64,000 nt of DNA from an uncultured Bacillota bacterium (GTDB lineage Bacteria > Bacillota > Clostridia > Christensenellales > UBA1242). The stretch is from NCBI GenBank assembly GCA_900544595.1, contig UQVQ01000001.1:62001-126000 (forward strand). Direction: 5' to 3'. The notes beneath the pieces are model-generated. The model ran no database searches. It was not told the origin of the DNA and was given only the letters and a program-made list of their open reading frames with translations. Positions within the stretch are counted from its first letter, which is position 1. Each line of letters starts with the position of its first letter. Of the stretch, positions 23,987 to 32,812 are shown one piece after another. Both the position numbers and the translations under genes were made by a program.

Positions 23987-24955
23987 TTAGCCAAGCAAAG
24001 GTGTTAACGCAAGCCCAACAGCAATTGAAATAAGATAAAGAGCAAAGATAATTAAAATGTTTTGTTTAAAGTTTTTATTATTTTTGAACAGAACAATTGT
24101 TCCAACACCGCTTCCAATGCAAAGCCCGGCTATTGTTGCGGAAAGAGTTATTCCGCCTTCCATAAAAAGTTCAATAAGGAAAACCGATGCGGCGCAGTTT
24201 GGGATTAAGCCAATAAGAGCGGTCACGAGAGGCTGAAGATATTTATTTATTGAAACAAAACTAATAAAATTTTCCAAGCCAACATAGTAAATTGTTATGC
24301 CTAAAACAAGATTTATAATCAAAATAAATCCCGAGATTTTTGCGGTGTGAATTAGCGCATCAAGAAAAATGTTATCGGCGCAGCACGAGCAATCGTGGCC
24401 TGTGTGATGGTGTTCGTGTTCGTGTTTATGATTATTTTCTTGATTGCAGGAGCAGCCAAGTTCGTGGGAATGTTCAACCTCAACATGACGAAGGTTGCCA
24501 TGAAGCTCCATTGCTTCTTCTTTAAGAGATTTTGCAAAAGATTTTTTGCTTTTCGATTTCTCAATTAACGAAAGAATGAAATCAATTGCATAGCCAAAAA
24601 TGATTCCAACCAAGAACTTAACACCAATAATTATTCCAAGTTGTTTATACCAAGCTGGATTTGAAAGCAAAATTGGAACAGCCTCGTCGCTTGTTGCAAG
24701 AAAAACGGCAAAAAGAGTTCCAAGAGTTATTGCGCGTTTTGAAAATAGATCTGCCATAACAGCAGAAAATCCGCATTGAGGAACAATTCCAAGAAGTGAG
24801 CCAAAAAAAGGCCCAAACCACTTGCTTTTTTTTGTTAAAAACTTATATGGTTCTTCCTTGTGGTGGGTTAGATATGAAATTAGAAGATAGAAAAGCATAA
24901 GCGCTGGAACTATCTTTAAAGTGTCTAAAACTGCGTCTAAAATTGCACTCCACAT
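23987..24955 (-). CDS. Putative heavy-metal exporter with His/Cys-rich loop (ArsP_2/putative manganese transporter type)
   Basis: The roughly 322-residue membrane protein has two homologous halves with about ten hydrophobic helices; each half carries a P-x-C motif in a conserved helix, IVPQCGFSAV and LIPNCAASVF. This matches the '10TM heavy-metal exporter' family. The cytoplasmic loop between halves (about residues 165-195) is packed with His and Cys (HSHELGCSC, HKHEHEHHHTGHDCSCC), a probable metal sensor or chaperone segment. The start is uncertain: ATG 24955, TTG 24961 and GTG 24973 are all in frame, with AAAGGTG upstream. The substrate is unknown; a divalent cation is likely. Confidence 0.8.
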   Translation of the reverse strand: MWSAILDAVLDTLKIVPALMLFYLLISYLTHHKEEPYKFLTKKSKWFGPFFGSLLGIVPQCGFSAVMADLFSKRAITLGTLFAVFLATSDEAVPILLSNPAWYKQLGIIIGVKFLVGIIFGYAIDFILSLIEKSKSKKSFAKSLKEEAMELHGNLRHVEVEHSHELGCSCNQENNHKHEHEHHHTGHDCSCCADNIFLDALIHTAKISGFILIINLVLGITIYYVGLENFISFVSINKYLQPLVTALIGLIPNCAASVFLIELFMEGGITLSATIAGLCIGSGVGTIVLFKNNKNFKQNILIIFALYLISIAVGLALTPLLG

Positions 24956-25092
24956 CGCCAAGCATTTTAACACCTTTCTTTTTTGCTTGCAAGCATTATT
25001 TTTGTTTTTTATATAATATTTTATATTTTTATAAATTTTTGTTGGAGTAAAAACTAAAAATGTCTATAATAATCAATGTAAACGGAGATATT

Positions 25093-28000
25093 ATGAGCAA
25101 AATTACAGTTGACGGAAATATGGCATGCGCAAAAATTGCATATAAACTTAGCGAGGTTAGTGCAATCTATCCAATAACACCTTCAAGCCCAATGGCAGAA
25201 GCGTGCGATGAAATGGTTAACGCAGGCGAAAAAAATATATTTGGAAAAGAACTTAAACTTGTTGAAATGCAATCGGAAGCGGGTGTTGCTGGGGCAGTTC
25301 ATGGAAGTCTTAAAGCGGGCGCTTTAACAACAACTTTCACATGCAGCCAAGGACTTTTGCTTATGATTCCAAATATGTTTAAAATTGCTGGCGAGCTTTT
25401 GCCAACTGTTTTTCATGTTTCGGCAAGAGCGGTTGCAACCCACGCTCTTTCAATTTTTGGCGACCATTCCGATGTTATGGCGGCGCGTTCAACAGGCTTT
25501 TTAATGCTTGCCTCGTCTTCTGTTCAAGAAGCGCAAGACGACGCGTTAATTGCCCACGTTGCATCGCTTAAAACAAGCCTTCCATTTATTCATTTTTTCG
25601 ATGGATTTAGAACATCTCACGAAATTCAAAAAATTGACGACATTTCCGACGAGCAAATTCAAAAACTTCTTCCTCTTGAAGAAATTAAGAAATTTAAAGC
25701 ACGCGCGCTTTCATCTTCAAACCCATCTCAAGGCGGAACAGCGCAAAATCCAGATGTTTTCTTCCAAAACAGAGAAGCATCAAATGTCTATTATGATAAA
25801 GCATATTCAATCATTGAAAAAACAATGGAGGATTTCGAAAAAGTTGTTGGAAGGAAATATCGTCCTTTCGAATATTACGGAAATCCAAATGCTGAAAATG
25901 TTGTTATTGTTATGGGAAGCGCAAGCCAAACATTCAAAGATGTTGTTAAAACTCTTGAAGAAAACAAAGAATTTGATTGCCTTGGAAAAGTTGGCGTGTT
26001 AAATGTTCGTCTTTTCCGTCCTTGGAACGCAAACGCGCTTTTAAATGCACTTCCAAAAACAGTTAAAAACATTGCCGTTCTCGACAGAACAAAAGAAAGC
26101 GGTGCGCTTGGCGAGCCACTTCTTACCGATGTTAAAGCAAGCCTTTTTGGGAAGAATATTAACATAATTGGCGGAAGATATGGGCTTGGAAGCAAGGAAC
26201 TTACAAGAGAAGACGCTGTTTCAGTTTTCGAAAATCTTGCTGGCGAAAAGAAAAACCCATTCACAGTTGGAATTTTCGACGATGTTACAAATCTTTCTCT
26301 TCCTCTTTCCTCAAAAACAATTTCAAAATTTATGGAAATTGAAAATAACAGTTTGCTTGAACTTATGTTCTTTGGGCTTGGGTCGGACGGAACAGTTAGC
26401 GCAAACAAAAACAGCATAAAAATTATTGGAAATTCAACAAACAAATTTGTTCAAGGTTATTTTGAATATGACTCGAAAAAATCGGGCAGTTTAACAGTTT
26501 CCCACCTTCGAATTTCAAACGACGAAATTTTGATGCCATATGAAATTAGAAAGGCAAATTTCATTGCAATTCATAACTACAGTTTCATTAACAAATTCGA
26601 CATTTTGGGGCATTTAAAACAAAACGGAACAGTTCTTTTAAACACAGTTCTTTCCGAAGAGGAACTTAACGAAAATCTTCCAATTTTCTTTAAGAAAGAC
26701 CTAATTAAAAAGAACGCAAAGTTATATATAATTAACGCACAAAAAATTGCAAATGAACTTGGTCTTGGGAACAAGATTAACATCATAATGCAATCGTGCT
26801 TTTTCAAAACTTCAAAGGTTATTGATTTTGAACTTGCAAAAGAAAAAATGATTGAGGCTGTTCGAAAAACATATGGAAGAAAAGGCGAAAAAGTTGTTCA
26901 AGCAAACGAAAAAGCTGTTCTTTGCGCAAACGAAATTAAAGAAGTTAACTTAAATCTTCTTGACGAAAAATCATATTCCAAAACCGAAAGTTTCGAGGCA
27001 GATTCTTGCAGCGGCATTTGCTCAAAATGTTCTAAATTTGAAGCAGAATGTAAATTTGCAAACGAAATTATGCAAAAAATTTCAAAACGCGAAGGAAACA
27101 ACCTTCCTGTTTCAAGTTTCTCACCAGACGGCGTTGTTCCAACAAACACATCGCAATTTGAAAAACGCGGAATTGCGCTTAAATGCCCGAACTGGCTAAG
27201 CGAAAATTGCATTCAATGCGGGCGCTGCATAATGTCTTGTCCTCATGCTGCAATAAGAGCAGTTTTAGTTGACGAAAACAACCTTTCAGATAAGCCAGAC
27301 GGCTTTATAACCGTTGCTGCGTTTGGTGTTAAAGGTGCGCAATATCGAATTCAAGTTAGCCCTCTTGATTGCACTGGTTGCGGAGTTTGTGCAAATGTTT
27401 GTCCAGCAAAAAACAAGGCGCTTGTTATGAAAGAAGCAAAAGACATCAACGGGGAAGTTAAGAACTATGAATATAGCAAAACTCTTGAGCAATTTCCTTC
27501 GCCATTTAACAAATATTCAACAAAAGGCGCGCAATTCTTAAAGCCATATTTTGAATTTAACGGAGCGTGCGCAGGTTGCGGAGAAACTCCATACATTCGC
27601 CTTCTTACCCAACTTTTTGGAGAAAATATGATAATTGCAAACGCAACAGGATGCTCAAGCATCTATGGCGGGTCATATCCTTCGTGCCCATATGCAAAAG
27701 ATGAAAACGGAAACGGGCCTGCATGGGCAAACAGTTTGTTTGAAGATAACGCAGAATTTGGATTTGGAATTAAACTTGGACGCGAAGCAAACGGCAAAAA
27801 CGAAAGTGTTTGGATTGTTGGCGGCGACGGCTGGGCATACGACATTGGCTATGGCGGGCTTGACCATGTTCTCTATTCAAACAAAAACGTTAACATTCTT
27901 GTTCTCGACACCGAAGTATATTCCAACACAGGCGGGCAAGCATCAAAATCAACTCCAAGCGGAGCAGTTGCAAAATTTGCTTCGGGCGGAAAATCTGGGA

Positions 28001-28434
28001 ATAAGAAAGACCTTGCAACCCTTGCCATGATGAGCAAAAATGCATATGTTGCAAAAATTTCGATGGGCGCAAACTATGAGCAAGCAATTAAAGCGTTTAA
28101 AGAAGCCGAAGAATTCAACGGCCCAAGCATCATAATTGCCTATGCGCCTTGCGTTAATCATGGAATTGATATGTCGAAATCGCAAGAGGAAATGAAACGC
28201 GCCGTTGAAAGCGGCTATTGGGAGCTTTTCCGTTATAATCCAAACAATAACTTGCTTTCGCTCGACAGCGGCGAACCAACAATGAGTTATGAGGAATTTG
28301 TTGCAGGCGAAACAAGATTTTCTGCTCTTAAAAAAGCAAACCCAGAACTTTCAAAAGAACTTTTCGAAAAAGCACAACAATGCGCAAAAGAAAGACGAAA
28401 TCTTCTTAAAAAACTTGCAACAAACAACGAATAA
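25093..28434 (+). CDS. nifJ: Pyruvate:ferredoxin oxidoreductase
   Basis: PFOR oxidatively decarboxylates pyruvate to acetyl-CoA and CO2, passing electrons to ferredoxin. ATG 25093 with GGAG is chosen over 25060. The ~1113-residue single-chain enzyme shows the family's domain order: N-terminal alpha-like domain (YPITPSSPMAE), domain II, gamma domain, an 8-Fe ferredoxin insert (CIQCGRCIMSCPHA and CTGCGVCANVCPA), and the C-terminal TPP-binding domain (CAGCGETPYIRLL, GGDGWAYDIGYGGLDH, SNTGGQ). Between gamma domain and ferredoxin insert there is an additional Cys cluster CSGICSKCSKFEAEC (near residue 640) that I do not recall from standard PFORs. It is monocistronic with a strong terminator. Confidence 0.96.
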   Translation: MSKITVDGNMACAKIAYKLSEVSAIYPITPSSPMAEACDEMVNAGEKNIFGKELKLVEMQSEAGVAGAVHGSLKAGALTTTFTCSQGLLLMIPNMFKIAGELLPTVFHVSARAVATHALSIFGDHSDVMAARSTGFLMLASSSVQEAQDDALIAHVASLKTSLPFIHFFDGFRTSHEIQKIDDISDEQIQKLLPLEEIKKFKARALSSSNPSQGGTAQNPDVFFQNREASNVYYDKAYSIIEKTMEDFEKVVGRKYRPFEYYGNPNAENVVIVMGSASQTFKDVVKTLEENKEFDCLGKVGVLNVRLFRPWNANALLNALPKTVKNIAVLDRTKESGALGEPLLTDVKASLFGKNINIIGGRYGLGSKELTREDAVSVFENLAGEKKNPFTVGIFDDVTNLSLPLSSKTISKFMEIENNSLLELMFFGLGSDGTVSANKNSIKIIGNSTNKFVQGYFEYDSKKSGSLTVSHLRISNDEILMPYEIRKANFIAIHNYSFINKFDILGHLKQNGTVLLNTVLSEEELNENLPIFFKKDLIKKNAKLYIINAQKIANELGLGNKINIIMQSCFFKTSKVIDFELAKEKMIEAVRKTYGRKGEKVVQANEKAVLCANEIKEVNLNLLDEKSYSKTESFEADSCSGICSKCSKFEAECKFANEIMQKISKREGNNLPVSSFSPDGVVPTNTSQFEKRGIALKCPNWLSENCIQCGRCIMSCPHAAIRAVLVDENNLSDKPDGFITVAAFGVKGAQYRIQVSPLDCTGCGVCANVCPAKNKALVMKEAKDINGEVKNYEYSKTLEQFPSPFNKYSTKGAQFLKPYFEFNGACAGCGETPYIRLLTQLFGENMIIANATGCSSIYGGSYPSCPYAKDENGNGPAWANSLFEDNAEFGFGIKLGREANGKNESVWIVGGDGWAYDIGYGGLDHVLYSNKNVNILVLDTEVYSNTGGQASKSTPSGAVAKFASGGKSGNKKDLATLAMMSKNAYVAKISMGANYEQAIKAFKEAEEFNGPSIIIAYAPCVNHGIDMSKSQEEMKRAVESGYWELFRYNPNNNLLSLDSGEPTMSYEEFVAGETRFSALKKANPELSKELFEKAQQCAKERRNLLKKLATNNE

Positions 28435-28452
28435 CAAAGGCTTTAAAACCCT

Positions 28453-28491
28453 AAACGCAACTCAAAAAAAACAAGCGGAGTTGCGTTTTTT
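28453..28491 (+). terminator. PFOR terminator
   Basis: AAACGCAACTC pairs with GAGTTGCGTTT (28478-28488), followed by T residues. Confidence 0.88.
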
Positions 28492-28586
28492 ATATTAAAA
28501 CAAGTTTCCCACAACTTTTAGAAAAAATTAAAGACCTTCCAAAAAACCAAGACGACATTCGAATTTTCTAATTAAATAAAAATATC

Positions 28587-28627
28587 AAAAAAAAGCCTTT
28601 TTTCGCCAGAAAAGGCTTTTGTTTTTT
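28587..28627 (+). terminator. Terminator upstream of minD
   Basis: AAAAGCCTTTT (28591-28601) pairs with AAAAGGCTTTT (28610-28620), then T6. No complete gene lies between it and the PFOR terminator; a short in-frame stretch at 28500-28571 may be a gene remnant. Confidence 0.8.
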
Positions 28628-28646
28628 CCTTTTGCAATTTTAGAAT
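28619..28646 (+). promoter_or_regulatory. Probable leaderless promoter of minD
   Basis: TTGTTT (28619-28624), 16-bp spacer, TAGAAT (28641-28646); ATG follows 6 nt later without a Shine-Dalgarno. Confidence 0.5.
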
Positions 28647-28652
28647 TAGATT

Positions 28653-29444
28653 ATGGCAAGAAAAATTGTTATAACAAGCGGAAAAGGCGGCGTTGGAAAA
28701 ACAACAATTTGCGCAAATCTTGGCGCAAGGCTTGCTTCGCTTGGATTTAGAGTTTGTTTGATGGATGTTGACATTGGGCTTAACAACCTTGATGTTGTTA
28801 TGGGAATTGAAAAGCGTGTTATGTTCGACATTATTGATGTTGCCGAAGGACGTTGCCGCGCGAAACAAGCCCTTGTTCAAGATAAACGCATTCAATCGCT
28901 TTATGTTATGCCGTCTGCCCATAGTTACGGAAGTTCAAACATAACTGGCGACACGATTAAAGAGGTTGTTATGTCACTTGACGGGACTTTTGACTACATC
29001 CTAATTGATTGCCCGGCAGGAGTTGAAGCGGGCTTCCACAGGGCAGTTTACGCTGCAAACGAGGCAATTGTTGTTGTAACTCCTCATATTTCAAGCATTC
29101 GCGACGCCGATAAGGTTCTTTCAATTCTTTCTGGATATGAGCTTATGAGCAAATCAATAATTGTTAATCGAATTCGCGGCGATTTAGTTATGAACGGCGA
29201 AATGCTTTCGGTTGACGAAATTGCAAGGGCTCTTAAAACTCCGCTTTTGGGAGTTATCCCAGAAGACGACGACATTTGCGCTCTTGCAAGTGTTGGAGGG
29301 CTTGCGAGCGGAAACACAGCGGGGCGCGCTTTCACAATTCTTTGCGAGAATCTTCATGAAGGAACAAAAAAAATTTACGACTACACAATGCGCTACCGCG
29401 GAATTTTTGGTGCGCTTAAACGAAGTCTTAAAAGGAAAATTTAA
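28653..29444 (+). CDS. minD: Septum-site-determining ATPase MinD
   Basis: MinD is a membrane-cycling ATPase that, with MinE, positions the division septum. The 263-residue product has the deviant Walker A GKGGVGKTT (residues 10-18), the LMDVDIGLNNLD switch, Walker B DYILIDCPAG, and a C-terminal amphipathic membrane-targeting helix (FGALKRSLKRKI). No Shine-Dalgarno precedes ATG. minE overlaps its stop by one base. minC, usually upstream of minD, is absent here. Confidence 0.95.
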   Translation: MARKIVITSGKGGVGKTTICANLGARLASLGFRVCLMDVDIGLNNLDVVMGIEKRVMFDIIDVAEGRCRAKQALVQDKRIQSLYVMPSAHSYGSSNITGDTIKEVVMSLDGTFDYILIDCPAGVEAGFHRAVYAANEAIVVVTPHISSIRDADKVLSILSGYELMSKSIIVNRIRGDLVMNGEMLSVDEIARALKTPLLGVIPEDDDICALASVGGLASGNTAGRAFTILCENLHEGTKKIYDYTMRYRGIFGALKRSLKRKI

Positions 29445-29683
29445 TGAAAACAATTGCAGAAATTGGAAACGACAGGCTTATCAACGTCCTTGTTAAAGAC
29501 AAAAATCAAAGCCCAGCGCGAATTATCAACATATTAAAAAGCGAAATAACAAATGTAATTTCGTCATATGCCGAGCTTGACGATGAAATTGAAATTAGAA
29601 TGACAACCGTTCGCGGGAGAGTTTGCTTTGAAATTAAAGCAGTTGCAACGCGAATTAAAGAATTTGGACAAATTGCTAACTAA
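29444..29683 (+). CDS. minE: Cell division topological specificity factor MinE
   Basis: The 79-residue protein fits MinE: an N-terminal MinD-binding segment with RLINVLVKDKNQ (about 11-22) followed by a C-terminal dimerisation domain ending in beta strands (IEIRMTTVRGRVCFEI). It stimulates MinD ATPase and drives oscillation or gradient formation. Its ATG overlaps the minD stop codon, so the pair is translationally coupled. The gene converges on sigK, overlapping it by 4 bp at the stop codons. Confidence 0.88.
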   Translation: MKTIAEIGNDRLINVLVKDKNQSPARIINILKSEITNVISSYAELDDEIEIRMTTVRGRVCFEIKAVATRIKEFGQIAN

Positions 29684-30381
29684 GAAAAAATTCCTCTTTT
29701 GTTAACTTCTTCCTTAATTTTTTCCATAGCTTTTGTTTCAAGCCGTGAAATATATGAACGCGAAATTCCAAGTTTTTTTGCAACTTCGCGCTGGGTTAGA
29801 GGTTTGTTTCCCATAAGCCCAAAACGAAGTTTAATTATTTCAAATTCACGCTTTGGGAGAACTTTTTCAATAAGTTCTCCCATTTTTTCTGTTAAAATGT
29901 TGCTTTCAACAATCCCTTCAACTTCATCTTCGATTCCAGGAATAACGTCCATAAGTTCAATGTCGTTGCCTTCTTTGTCTTGCCCAAGCGTTTCTTGAAG
30001 GGAAAGCGTTTGTTTATGCTTTTTATTAACTCTTATGAGCATTAAAATTTCGTTTTCAATGCAGCGCGCGGCATAGGTTGAAAGTTGCGTTCCTTTGTCA
30101 TATTCAAAACTGTTGATTGCTTTAATAAGCCCAATTGCGCCAACAGAAATTAAATCGTCCGCTTCTCCCGCGCCCGAATATTTCTTAACAATGTGTGCAA
30201 CAAGCCTTAAATTATGATTTATCAAAATGTCTTTTGCTTTCTTATCGCCTTCCTTAAATTTTTTGAAATATTCTCGTTCTTCTTCTGGGCTTAGCGGTTT
30301 TGGGAACCCCGACGCGCAGTTAACAAAAGACGAAAAACACAATATTTTGTTTATAAATGTTATAAAGTTTTCAAAAACCAT
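29680..30381 (-). CDS. sigK: Sporulation sigma factor SigK
   Basis: The 233-residue sigma-70-family factor opens with a hydrophobic pro-segment (residues 1-28), then FPKPLSPEEEREYFKKFKEGD, typical of pro-sigma-K. Region 2 is LVAHIVKKYSGAGEADDLISVG and AINSFEYDKGTQLSTYAARCIENEI; region 4 is LTQREVAKKLGISRSYISRLE. SigK directs late mother-cell transcription after pro-sequence cleavage. The gene is uninterrupted, unlike organisms where a skin element splits it. SigE and sigK are similar, but the FPKPLSPEEE start favours SigK. A GGAGTT Shine-Dalgarno is present. Confidence 0.85.
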   Translation of the reverse strand: MVFENFITFINKILCFSSFVNCASGFPKPLSPEEEREYFKKFKEGDKKAKDILINHNLRLVAHIVKKYSGAGEADDLISVGAIGLIKAINSFEYDKGTQLSTYAARCIENEILMLIRVNKKHKQTLSLQETLGQDKEGNDIELMDVIPGIEDEVEGIVESNILTEKMGELIEKVLPKREFEIIKLRFGLMGNKPLTQREVAKKLGISRSYISRLETKAMEKIKEEVNKRGIFS

Positions 30382-30609
30382 AATTCAACTCCGCAATTCT
30401 TTGTGTATATATATGCCGAATGATGTCGAAGTTTGACAAACTTTTAGATGGAAAACAATTAAAAATTTTTATTGTTTTTGTTAAAAATGTTAATCCAAAA
30501 TATTTCTTATCCTCCTATTTCTAAAGGGAAAAAGACGAATTGACCACATTAAAAAATTTGTTGAAAAACAACAAAAATTGCTTAATTTTAAAAAAGTCAT
30601 ATTTTTTGT

Positions 30610-30639
30610 TTGACACCACATATTGTGTTGTGGTAGCAT
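30610..30639 (+). promoter_or_regulatory. Promoter of nrdDG
   Basis: -35 TTGACA (30610-30615) and a weaker -10 TAGCAT (30634-30639), 18-bp spacer. The first NrdR box covers the -35 and spacer. Confidence 0.6.
30613..30628. promoter_or_regulatory. NrdR box 1
   Basis: ACACCACATATTGTGT matches the NrdR consensus acaCwAtATaTwGtgt at nearly all positions and overlaps the nrdD promoter. Confidence 0.7.
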
Positions 30640-30655
30640 ATTTTTGCAACACAAA

Positions 30656-30671
30656 AAACAATATATTGTGA
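30656..30671. promoter_or_regulatory. NrdR box 2
   Basis: AAACAATATATTGTGA matches the palindromic core of the NrdR box. Its centre is 43 bp, about four helical turns, from box 1, as expected for cooperative NrdR binding. Confidence 0.7.
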
Positions 30672-30691
30672 AAAGCAAAAAGGAGAAGAGA

Positions 30692-32791
30692 ATGATAACA
30701 CAAGTTTATAAAAGGGACGGAACATTCCAAAATTTTGATGTTGAAAAAATAACAAAGGCAATTTTCAAAGCAGCAAGAGCGTGCGGAGGAAACGACGAAG
30801 AAACTGCAAGAAATCTTGCCAATGAAGTTGTTGAAACTTTGGAAAAAAAGTTTGGTTCAAAAATTCCAACCGTTGAAGAAATTCAAAACTGCGTTGAAAA
30901 GGTTTTAATTGAAAATCGACACGCGCAAGTTGCAAAATCCTATATTTTATATCGCGAAAAACGCAAGCAAGCCCGCGAAAACAATGCCTTAATTGGCGCA
31001 ACAATTGATATGTTCGACAAATATCTTTCCGAGCGCGATTGGGCAGTTAAAGAAAATGCTAATATGCAAAGAAGCATTGCAGGGCTTAATAATTATGTTC
31101 GCGAGGCGTTCACGAAAAGTTATTGGCTTAATGAAGTATATCCAGATTACATTCGCGAACTTCATAACAGCGGTGCAATTCACATCCACGACCTTGGGTT
31201 CTTTGGAGCATACTGCGTTGGTTGGGACCTTCGAGCAATATTAACCGATGGTTTCACGGGGGTTGCCGGAAAGGTTAGTTCGAATCCACCAAAGCATCTT
31301 CGCTCATTCCTTGGTCAAATTGTTAACGCAACATTCACAACTCAAGGCGAAACAGCAGGGGCTCAGGCTTGGAGCAGTTTCGACACATACAGCGCACCTT
31401 TCATTCGCAAAGACAATTTAACCTATGCGCAAGTTAAACAAGCAATTCAAGAATTTGTTTTTAATATGAATGTTCCAACGCGCGTTGGTTTTCAATGTCC
31501 TTTCTCAAACGTAACTTTGGACATTAAAGTTCCAAAAACACTTAAAGACCAACCGGTTATCATTGGCGGAGAGCCACAAGACACAACCTATGGCGACTAT
31601 CAAGCCGAAATGGACATTTTCAACAAAGCATTTTGCGATGTTATGCTTGAAGGCGACAGCAAGGGCAGAGTTTTCACATTCCCAATTCCAACAATCAACG
31701 TCACAAAAGATTTAGATTGGAACAGCGAAGTTGTTGACAAAATTATGGAAATGACTTGCAAATATGGAATTCCATACTTTGCAAACTATGTAACATCCGA
31801 CCTTTCCCCAGAAGATGCCGTTTCAATGTGCTGCCGTTTGCGTCTTGATGTTTCCGAACTTAAAAAACGCGGCGGGGGGCTTTTTGGCTCGAATCCTTTA
31901 ACGGGCTCGATTGGTGTTGTTACAATCAACCTTCCAAGAATTGCATATCTATCTCAAAACGAAGAAGAGTTTATGCAACGTCTTGATAAACTTGCCGACG
32001 CAGCAAAAGATTCGCTTGAAATCAAGAGAAAAGTTGTTGAAAAACAAACAGAAGACGGGCTTTATCCATATTGCAAATTCTATCTTCGAAATGTTAAAGA
32101 ACGTTCTGGGTCATATTGGGCAAATCACTTCAACACAATTGGAATTGTTGGAATGAACGAAGCAATTATGAATCTTTTTGGAAAAGAGCAAAACATAACA
32201 ACCGATTTAGGGCAAGAATTCGCAAAGAGGGTTATGAATCATCTTCGTGCAAAAATGGTTGAATATCAAAAAGAAACAGGAAACAGTTATAATCTTGAAG
32301 CAACACCAGCCGAAGGAACAAGCGCGCGCCTTGCAAAACTTGATAAAAAACGTTTCCCAAACATCATAACAGCAGGAAAAGAACAAGTTTGCTACACAAA
32401 TTCAACACAAGTTCCTGTTGAATATACCGACGACATTTTTGAGGTTATTCGCCTTCAAGACGACCTTCAATCGCTTTACACAGGCGGAACAGTTTTGCAT
32501 CTTTATCTTGGAGAAAAAATTGAAGATAAGGAAGTTTGCAAAAAACTTATTCAAAAAATCTTTAATAACAACAAAATGCCATACATATCAATAACCCCAA
32601 CATTCAGCATTTGTCCAGAGCATGGATACATTGCGGGCGAACATTATTCATGTCCAAAATGCGGAGCAAAAACCGAAGTTTGGAGCAGGGTTGTTGGCTA
32701 TTTAAGAATGGTTCAAGACTATAACGAATGTAAACGCGAAGAATATGAATTACGCAAAAAGTTTGTTATTCGAAATGAACAAATAAGTTAA
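30692..32791 (+). CDS. nrdD: Anaerobic (class III) ribonucleoside-triphosphate reductase
   Basis: NrdD reduces ribonucleotides to deoxyribonucleotides using an oxygen-sensitive glycyl radical. ATG 30692 with AAAGGAG is preferred over upstream in-frame ATGs. The 699-residue protein starts with an ATP-cone (VYKRDGTFQNFDVEKITKAI, residues 4-23), continues with the barrel (IHIHDLGF, GWDLRAILTDGF) and ends with a zinc site (CPEHGY...CPKCGA) and the glycyl-radical segment SRVVGYLRMVQDYN near the C-terminus. It is followed 22 bp later by its activase. Two NrdR boxes upstream suggest repression when dNTPs are plentiful. Confidence 0.96.
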   Translation: MITQVYKRDGTFQNFDVEKITKAIFKAARACGGNDEETARNLANEVVETLEKKFGSKIPTVEEIQNCVEKVLIENRHAQVAKSYILYREKRKQARENNALIGATIDMFDKYLSERDWAVKENANMQRSIAGLNNYVREAFTKSYWLNEVYPDYIRELHNSGAIHIHDLGFFGAYCVGWDLRAILTDGFTGVAGKVSSNPPKHLRSFLGQIVNATFTTQGETAGAQAWSSFDTYSAPFIRKDNLTYAQVKQAIQEFVFNMNVPTRVGFQCPFSNVTLDIKVPKTLKDQPVIIGGEPQDTTYGDYQAEMDIFNKAFCDVMLEGDSKGRVFTFPIPTINVTKDLDWNSEVVDKIMEMTCKYGIPYFANYVTSDLSPEDAVSMCCRLRLDVSELKKRGGGLFGSNPLTGSIGVVTINLPRIAYLSQNEEEFMQRLDKLADAAKDSLEIKRKVVEKQTEDGLYPYCKFYLRNVKERSGSYWANHFNTIGIVGMNEAIMNLFGKEQNITTDLGQEFAKRVMNHLRAKMVEYQKETGNSYNLEATPAEGTSARLAKLDKKRFPNIITAGKEQVCYTNSTQVPVEYTDDIFEVIRLQDDLQSLYTGGTVLHLYLGEKIEDKEVCKKLIQKIFNNNKMPYISITPTFSICPEHGYIAGEHYSCPKCGAKTEVWSRVVGYLRMVQDYNECKREEYELRKKFVIRNEQIS

Positions 32792-32812
32792 TTAAAAAAA
32801 TGGAGAAAAAAA

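Noticed and set aside
28500..28571. A short in-frame stretch ending in KDLPKNQDDIRIF-stop between the PFOR and minD terminators
   Set aside because: It has native-like codons but no start, ribosome site or recognised homologue; it may be a gene remnant, but the evidence is too thin for a feature.
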